Assembly: GCF_019320115.1 (NCBI RefSeq)
Contig: NC_089587.1
Location: 106,379,158 to 106,443,157, forward strand
From: Miscanthus floridulus
Lineage: Eukaryota; Streptophyta; Magnoliopsida; Poales; Poaceae
DNA length: 64,000 nucleotides
Direction of reading: 5' to 3'
Shown: positions 57,821 to 64,000 of the stretch, one piece after another
Numbering within the stretch: the stretch's first letter is position 1
Layout of the letters: every line of letters starts with the position of its first letter
The notes under the pieces: generated by a model
Seen by the model: the letters and a program-made list of their open reading frames with translations, nothing else
Database searches by the model: none
What the model was told of the DNA's origin: nothing
Program-made: the position numbers and the translations under genes

Positions 57821-60046
57821 ATGCCGGGCGAAAGGCGGACCCGGACCTGCAACTCGCTCTACGCGAGGACGACTCAGGAGGCGGAGGCGGAGGCGGAGGC
57901 GGAGGCGGAGGCGAGGAGCCGTCCGGCCCACCGCCCCCGCGGCCGTCCGAGGAGGGCGGTGCAGTCGTCTGCCGTCCCCCCGCCCGAGGAGGACCGGACG
58001 ACGACCACTGACGACAAGGACCAGCAGCTGGCCCCCCAGACAGGACGGGGTGACACTTCCTCTAGGGGGTGGCGGGGGGTGACACTTCCTCTAGGGGGGT
58101 GGCGGGGGGTTCCACTTCGAGCACCTCATCGGTACCGTACTTGCGCGGGTCCTCGCAGCTCCCGGCGCGGCCGATCCCATTTTAGAGGAGGCCGGTGATT
58201 CGTCCCAAGGGCGACAAGTAAGTATCCGTTCATTTTGCATCTCTTCTTGTTCATATGCTGAAAACCGAACTGCGGACTAACAATTCTTCTTACTGACTCC
58301 TGTAGGAACTGGGAACTTGTGTCCGGGGGCGATCATCGGCGGTGCAATGGGATCCTCGGTGGCCTGATCCGCCTGCACTACCCTGGTTTGGTCACCCACG
58401 CCCAGGTTGAGTCGCCTCCCTAGACGTGGGACCACTTCAACTCCGCCGTGGACGCCGTGTACGGCACCGTACAGGAGCGGATCAGGCGTGAGTTCTGGGT
58501 GAGTCTACATCACACTACATTGCTCAATACTATGAATTCATTAGACGTTCTTGAAATAATGAAAGGACACATGATGTCTGTATGCAGGACTTCTTCACGT
58601 TGGAGGAGGGGCATGACCCCGCCTGGGTGACGAAGGTGCAGGACAGGGCATGCAGGGGCCGAGTCACGGACCTGTACTACGAGGCGAGGCTGCAGTGCCA
58701 CATCAACCACTCGTGCAACGTCCTTGGTTGGTACCCGGGGAAGAGCGAGGCCAGGACCATGACACTCACCAGGGAGCAGTACCTCGCAGTAAGTTATAAA
58801 ACATTGTTACTGACTCATTCCATGAAGAATAGGTAGCCTTCATTTTATATTCTAACATTTCTAATACTTGATGGCATGCAGATGTGTCCTTCTTGGTGCG
58901 CCACCCACAGAGACTGTTGGGCGGCCATCGTGGACAAGTGGGTCTCCGATGAGTGGAGGGAGAGGCACGCCCTCCGTCGGGAGTGCCGCCTGCAGATGGG
59001 TGGGCTGGCGCACCACCAAGGCAACCAGCCCCTCAGTTCGTACGCCCAGGCCTGGGTACACGCTACGCACTTATTTATTTATTTGTTCTCACGCTCAATT
59101 CTCATTACTTCTAATCGTCTTTGTGTTTTCCTCGCAGTCCCAGTCGCATGATCGCTAGGAATACAACGAGTTCATGGCGTATGCCATGGCACACAAGGGC
59201 AAGGCGACAGCCCCGGACACCGTCTACAACCCGGAGGACGGGCCCAAGGCGTACAGCAACACGAGCGTCCACAACAAGCTCACCGACTATGCCTCGGCGG
59301 CCCGCGAGCGGCATGGGGAGGACTTCGACCCCGCCACCCAGCCCCTTGATACCGACCTCGTGATGAGGCTCGGAGGAGGGAAGCAGCATGGCCGGTACTG
59401 GATGGCCTCCAACATGGTCGACTCGACCTCTGTGCCCAACCTCGCCCAGATCCGAGCACAGAGCACGAGCTCCTCCGTCCCCATTTGACCTCGGTAGGCG
59501 AGCACACTGCAGCAGATGGCGGCACTCCAGGTTAGTTCTATTTCATTCGCCGTTCATTACTTTTACACATGTACCTTGCATTTGCATTGTTTAAACGTTG
59601 GTGATTGAATATTGCAGGCCACTGTGGAGAGGATGGAGGCCGAGAGGGTCGAGAGGGAGAGGGAGAGGGCCCAGAGGGAGGCCGAGAGGGCCGAGTGGGA
59701 GGTCCTGAGGGCCCAGAGGGCGGCTGAGGCGCAGAGGATGCAGGACATGTTCTCATTCATGTCGAGCCTCGGCACCACTCTCCCAGTTGTGGTGGTGCCC
59801 CAGTCGCTGCTTGCTCCAGTTGTGCCTCCTACTCCTCTAGCTCTAGGCACTCCGGTGAGTATATATATATGGTTGATCAAGTCCTTTAGCTTGTGTAGAT
59901 ACTAATGAATTCAATTCTCCTTTGTGCAGCAACAGTCGTCGGGTTCGAACCCGACTCCTTCGCCTCAGCACACACACCCCGGCTGGACAGGTCCACCACC
60001 GCACGGAGGTGCCCCTTCAGGCTCCCATTGGGATCAGTGGCAGTAG
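57821..60046 (+). pseudogene. CACTA2 Transposase_24-type gene, copy 2
   Basis: Seven exons as in copy 1, starting at 57821 and ending at TAG 60044-60046. The four stops recur at 58421-58423, 59156-59158, 59486-59488 and 59495-59497, and the exon-1 (GGCGGA)n repeat has the same length. Confidence 0.8.
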
Positions 60047-60343
60047 GTGGTGCCCCTTCGTGTTTCATTGACTTTTCTGGATCTAGGACTTGTGTTGGAT
60101 GAAGACTTCTTAGATGTTGTCATGGATTTGCACATTTGATGTGCGTGTGATGGATTATGCAGGAGGATGTGCTTGTGATGGATGTTGGATGTGCTTGTGA
60201 TGTATTATGGATGTATGTGATGGATTATGTATGCGTTTTGTGTGATGCTAAATGACTGTGTGCTGTCTCATGTATTATATATGAGTTTTGCGTGTTTGCT
60301 TTCGAAGGAAAGCAACAAACAAAAAAAATAGCAAATTTCCCAG

Positions 60344-60866
60344 CTTTGCCAAGTGCCAACACTGGGCAAAGAAGTCTTTGCCGAGTGTCAAGGGTGTGGC
60401 ACTCGGCAAAGCTGGAAAAAAATGCTGCAAAAACAGCCACTTCCCCAGTTTTGCCGAGTGCCATAGCCTGGCACTCGGCAAAGAGGTCAATTTTGCCGAG
60501 TGCCAGGTGGTACCACTCGGCAAAGACTATTTTTAAAAAGATTTTTTTTTTAAAAAATGGCTTCTTTGCCGAGTGCTGAGCCCTGGCTCTCGGCAAAAAT
60601 TCAAATTTTGCCGAGTGCCAGTCCCTAGGCACTCGGCAAAGCCGGCGTCAAATATTGACGGCAGTTATTTTTTGCCGAGTGCGGGCTTGGCACTCGGCAA
60701 AGACTTTGCCGAGTGTCGATTTTTGGCACTCGGCAAAGAAATTTTTGCCGATAAAATCTTTGCCGAGAGACCTTTGCCGAGTGCGGCACTCGGCAAAGCC
60801 TTTGCCTAGTGCTTGGCTGGCTTTGCCGAGTGCCCCCAGCACTCGGCAAAGAGGGCGTCTGCAGTG
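60344..60866. repeat. CACTA2 right subterminal repeats and terminus, copy 2
   Basis: Same TTTGCCGAGTGYC hairpin series and terminus as at 41843-42365. Confidence 0.85.
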
Positions 60867-60871
60867 GTGTA

Positions 60872-61946
60872 TCTTACAATAGTAAAGCCAGAGTACTTTT
60901 GGAAAACAAAACCAAAATGCATTTATCAAGAATGCATGCACGCACACGTATGCTATTGTAACTGATCTTGTTATCTATCTCTTTGCGTGGCCTCGAGTCA
61001 TGCATGCATGATGAACTCAGGTTTGCATGGCTTGTTGACGTGGCCAGGAAAGCAGTACGTGCACGGGCAGTTTACTTGTGGGCATGCAAGGCGCAGAACT
61101 TACGTGCAAGATAAATGGCATGCACCATGCAAAGGATGACAGACGGCCGGGCAGTTTAATTACTTGTGTGGCCATGAAAGGGTGCAGCTTACGTGCAAGG
61201 TAAATGGCAAACTGAAAGCATACTAACAGGCACAGGTATTAGGCGACCGTTCTCTGCCCCACCATACTAAAGGTGGCAGGCAAAAGGTTGCCACGAGCCC
61301 ACAAACATGCGTGAAGCCAACCCGGCCTTATGGATGGTTAATTTCACGATACTACAAACAAAAGAACAATGCGTGTGACTCCATGGAATATATCCGGCTT
61401 AAAAAAGTGTGGTATACACTCTTTCTTTTACATATGGACAAAATGTGGATAAATTTCAAGACGTGTAAAGAACACTTGTCACAAATCTTTTGCACCTATT
61501 ACACCTAGGCCCCTAAGTTCAAGAGAAATACACTTTTAAGCCACTAAATTTTGTTAAGTAATTCAAGAGAAGTCATATCGTTATCTCCTCGTCTACGTGG
61601 CATGCAAACTATATATGTGCTAGCATAATCACCTAGACATTCTTGGGAGACCTCACAAGAAATGAGGAGGCAACTCACCGCACAATCAGCATGCAACATA
61701 AGCGAGGAGATAATAACATGGGAGACCTCTCATCAACCACTTGAAAATTTTAGTGGGTTAAAATTGTATTTTCATAAATTTAGAGGCCTACATGTAACAA
61801 CAAAAAGGATTAGGAACTATATTTTATCTTTACTCTCTTCAAAGAAACTAACTCTAAGAATTAGTTCGTGGTCGTGATGTGTTCCAAATTATAAGTCATT
61901 TTGGCTTTTCTAGGTACATAGCTTTTGCTATGCATCTAGATAGAGC
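60872..61946 (-). repeat. Arm B of the inverted duplication, copy 2
   Basis: Exact repeat of 42371-43445 and therefore also a reverse-complement relative of arm A (30904-32096). Confidence 0.8.
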
Positions 61947-62014
61947 GTATACCTAGGTGCATAGCAAAATCTATGTAGACAAAATAAACGGCTTATAATT
62001 TAGAATAGAGGGAG
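61878..62014 (+). mobile_element. Stowaway-like MITE, copy 2
   Basis: Exact repeat of 43377-43513, including the degraded left end and the TA after GAGGGAG. Confidence 0.65.
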
Positions 62015-63637
62015 TAGTACTAAGGGTGGAACTTCCTTAGAACCAACTTGGGCCATACAACCCCCCCCCCCCCCCCCCCCTCATCCTTGTCATTTGATAT
62101 GACCATTATCGGTGTTTGGTTAGGTTTAAAATAGCCAGGTAAATCTAACAAAATCGACCGATTATTGGTGTTTGGCACCACTGAATAAAATCCCAAGTTC
62201 CACCACTATGTAGTACTATGCCTAGAAACACCGTTGAAAAAAAAATGTATGAATCAAGTTCATGTTTCTGCCTAGAATCAATAATTCACATATCTGAAAT
62301 GCATGAATCAAGCTCCCACTTTGTCCTAAAACCAATGATTCACATATCTCTATATGCATGGTCTGATGATAATCCGGGGGAGAAAAGGACCGACTCACAA
62401 TTAAACCACCTAGGAGTCCTATCACACGCTAAGGGAGCAGCGACAAACACGCCAAAGAAAAGGTGAGGAGAATGGGGGGAAAGAGAGGCAAATAAGAAGG
62501 TGGAGCACATCCTTGAACACCAAGATGGTACAAGAAAGGCGAGATTTATAGTGCATGCAAGATTTGGAAACTACTTACCTTGATCTCACACAAGTAGGCA
62601 CCTTAGTGTCTGGCCGCCCAATCTCACCGGCATAGGCCTAATCACGGCAATCAAACACTGCACAACATAGGCATACCATAAAATCATTTTTAATTAAGAC
62701 AATACACAAACAAGTAGTATATAAGACTAAAACCTGGTAGATTGTCCAGTGACCACCTCCGTTGCAATCAATATCATCTTTGATATGTGACCTCCAATGT
62801 TCCAATGCAAATCACTGTTGGTAACCTCACATCTTACATTGTGATTGCTCAAGAAACTAATCTACACTCCACAACCTTTCTCTACATTACCCTTTTCATG
62901 AAGCCTCCACCGCTTCTTGCTTTTTCTCCAGATCTAAGTTGGTAGATTGGTGGTGGTGGCGATGAGGGCTGGTGGATGATGGGGAGAGGGTAGGGTGTGG
63001 GGATAAGGGAAGGAAGGAGGGAAGGTTCTTTAGAGTAACGGAAAATTGTGATAGAGCATAGACAATGTGAAGGCATCGAGTAGGAGCAGATATTTGTAGA
63101 GGTTACTAGGTGGAGAGAGAAACCGACAAAATATGCATGGGTGGCAGATGTTATAAAGTGGTGTGAGGTGTGAGAGAGTGCGACAAAGTGAGGGAGGGTC
63201 TTCCAAAAATTGTGATAGTGTATGGACATATGAAGGCATTGGTGAGGCGTTTGGTTGAGGGAAATGTAACATGATCTGATTATTGGGGGAATCGGGTCAT
63301 GATACAGGTGCTTGGTTCGGCCCAGCCCATTATGAGCTATCGTGGAATCAGATAACACTCCATTCACCGCTGTTACCACCCCTTTGTGAGCCTTATCCCG
63401 TTATGCTACCGCCATATCCCCGCTTGAATGCTTTGAGCGCCTCCAATCTCGCAACCAAACAAATCAAGGAATCAGAGATCCTCCCGCTAGTCCCCCCATC
63501 ATCTATTTCCATTACTATTTACATTACTGGCCAGGACACCAAAAATCATCTGGGTGGAAGCAGCTACTTATAGAAGTTATTGGACGAAGAGAGAAATCAA
63601 TAAAAATATGTGTGAAAATTTTATCAAGTAGTGCAAG
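62015..63637. other. Region without supportable gene, copy 2
   Basis: Exact repeat of 43514-45136, with the C20 run at 62061-62080 and the possible MITE at 63255-63463. Confidence 0.45.
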
Positions 63638-64000
63638 TGTTGACACCGAAATTTGGTTCGAGATAAGGAGGCCATAAGGTCAGAAACTTATCAAGGGAAA
63701 GCCAAGATATTCAGCAAGATTGACTAACTAAATTACCATCAACTGGATAAGATGATGTCATCATTTCAAGGGAATGGGCCCCATTGGCAGGAACGACAAA
63801 ATATGAAGCGAGAAGACGCGTCGGACTTCATAGAAGGGAAAGATTGAGGTCCAAGTTATCATAATTTAGGAAGCTTTTATTCTTTTCCAAGTTTTGTGAT
63901 CGGTCTTATTTGACTAGGACTCGTAGTCAAGCCTCGGGTATAAATATTGAACCCCAGCTATTGTAATAGACATCTCAGCGATCAATCAAAAATCAGTACC
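63638..64000 (+). mobile_element. L3 LTR, copy 2 (cut by window end)
   Basis: Exact repeat of 45137-45499, including the LTR start TGTTGACACCGAAATTTGG and TATA box; it continues beyond the window. Confidence 0.6.

Larger units (their letters stand above)
53098..60866 (+). mobile_element. CACTA2, copy 2, lacking its left end
   Basis: Same content as 34597-42365. Because the left subterminal repeats are absent, this copy could not be mobilised by a CACTA transposase even if its genes were functional. The leader hairpin is at 53796-53887 and 53903-53999. Confidence 0.85.
53098..64000 (+). repeat. Long direct duplication, copy 2 (runs off the window)
   Basis: At least 10,903 bp. All reading frames, homopolymer lengths (C19, C20, G9) and microsatellites recur with the same spacing as in copy 1. 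It lacks the CACTA2 left subterminal repeats and most of the purine tract; the sequence to its left is the MULE leader. Confidence 0.95.

Noticed and set aside
1..64000. A new defence, biosynthetic or regulatory gene system
   Set aside because: Every supportable coding region belongs to a known mobile-element family; nothing points to a co-functioning host gene cluster.

Overview
The window looks like repeat-rich heterochromatin of a grass nuclear genome, probably panicoid. The evidence is nested Ty3-type LTR retrotransposons, En/Spm (CACTA) transposons with the grass subterminal motifs TTTAGTCCCGGTTGG and TTTGCCGAGTGCC, Stowaway-like and Tourist-like MITEs, and a Mutator-like (MULE) transposase. 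I found no convincing host gene, rRNA, tRNA or CRISPR array. Almost every coding region belongs to a mobile element, and nearly all are broken by nonsense codons or frameshifts. There is one assembly gap of 100 N (23672-23771).

Layout of the left part. 1-6390: a decayed, non-autonomous Athila-like element (tRNA-Asp-like primer sites, gag remnant, a second Athila-type ORF, polypurine tract, start of the 3' LTR). 6391-12167: a minus-strand LTR element (L1), seen as its 3' LTR, an antisense multi-exon gene with a plant mobile domain, and a rearranged LTR scrap. 12168-23671: a Tat-like Ty3 element (L2) inserted into that scrap. It has a 5' LTR, primer site, one gag-pol frame with four stops, a 109-bp tandem array and an antisense additional ORF; its 3' LTR is lost in the gap. 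24008-30902: a minus-strand CACTA element (CACTA1) with a transposase frame carrying eight internal stops and an apparently intact two-exon GRF-type zinc-finger gene.

Layout of the right part. 30904-32096 and 42371-43445 are inverted, diverged copies of one ~1.1-kb segment, lying on either side of CACTA2 (about 34101-42365, plus strand). CACTA2 carries a TNP2-type transposase gene with a single visible frameshift and a second, seven-exon Transposase_24-type gene with four stops. 45137-48797 holds LTR fragments and a minisatellite; 50683-51240 is a Copia-like LTR scrap; 51212-52872 is a MULE transposase pseudogene on the minus strand.

The most striking observation is a long direct duplication. 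34597-45499 recurs at 53098-64000 at a constant offset of 18,501 bp, with no indel and no difference that I could find, including 19-20-base C runs and every inactivating mutation. It begins inside a purine-rich tract and reaches the window end. It is either a very recent (possibly tandem) duplication or a false duplication in the assembly. The elements do not form a cooperating gene set; they record successive insertion, decay and rearrangement.
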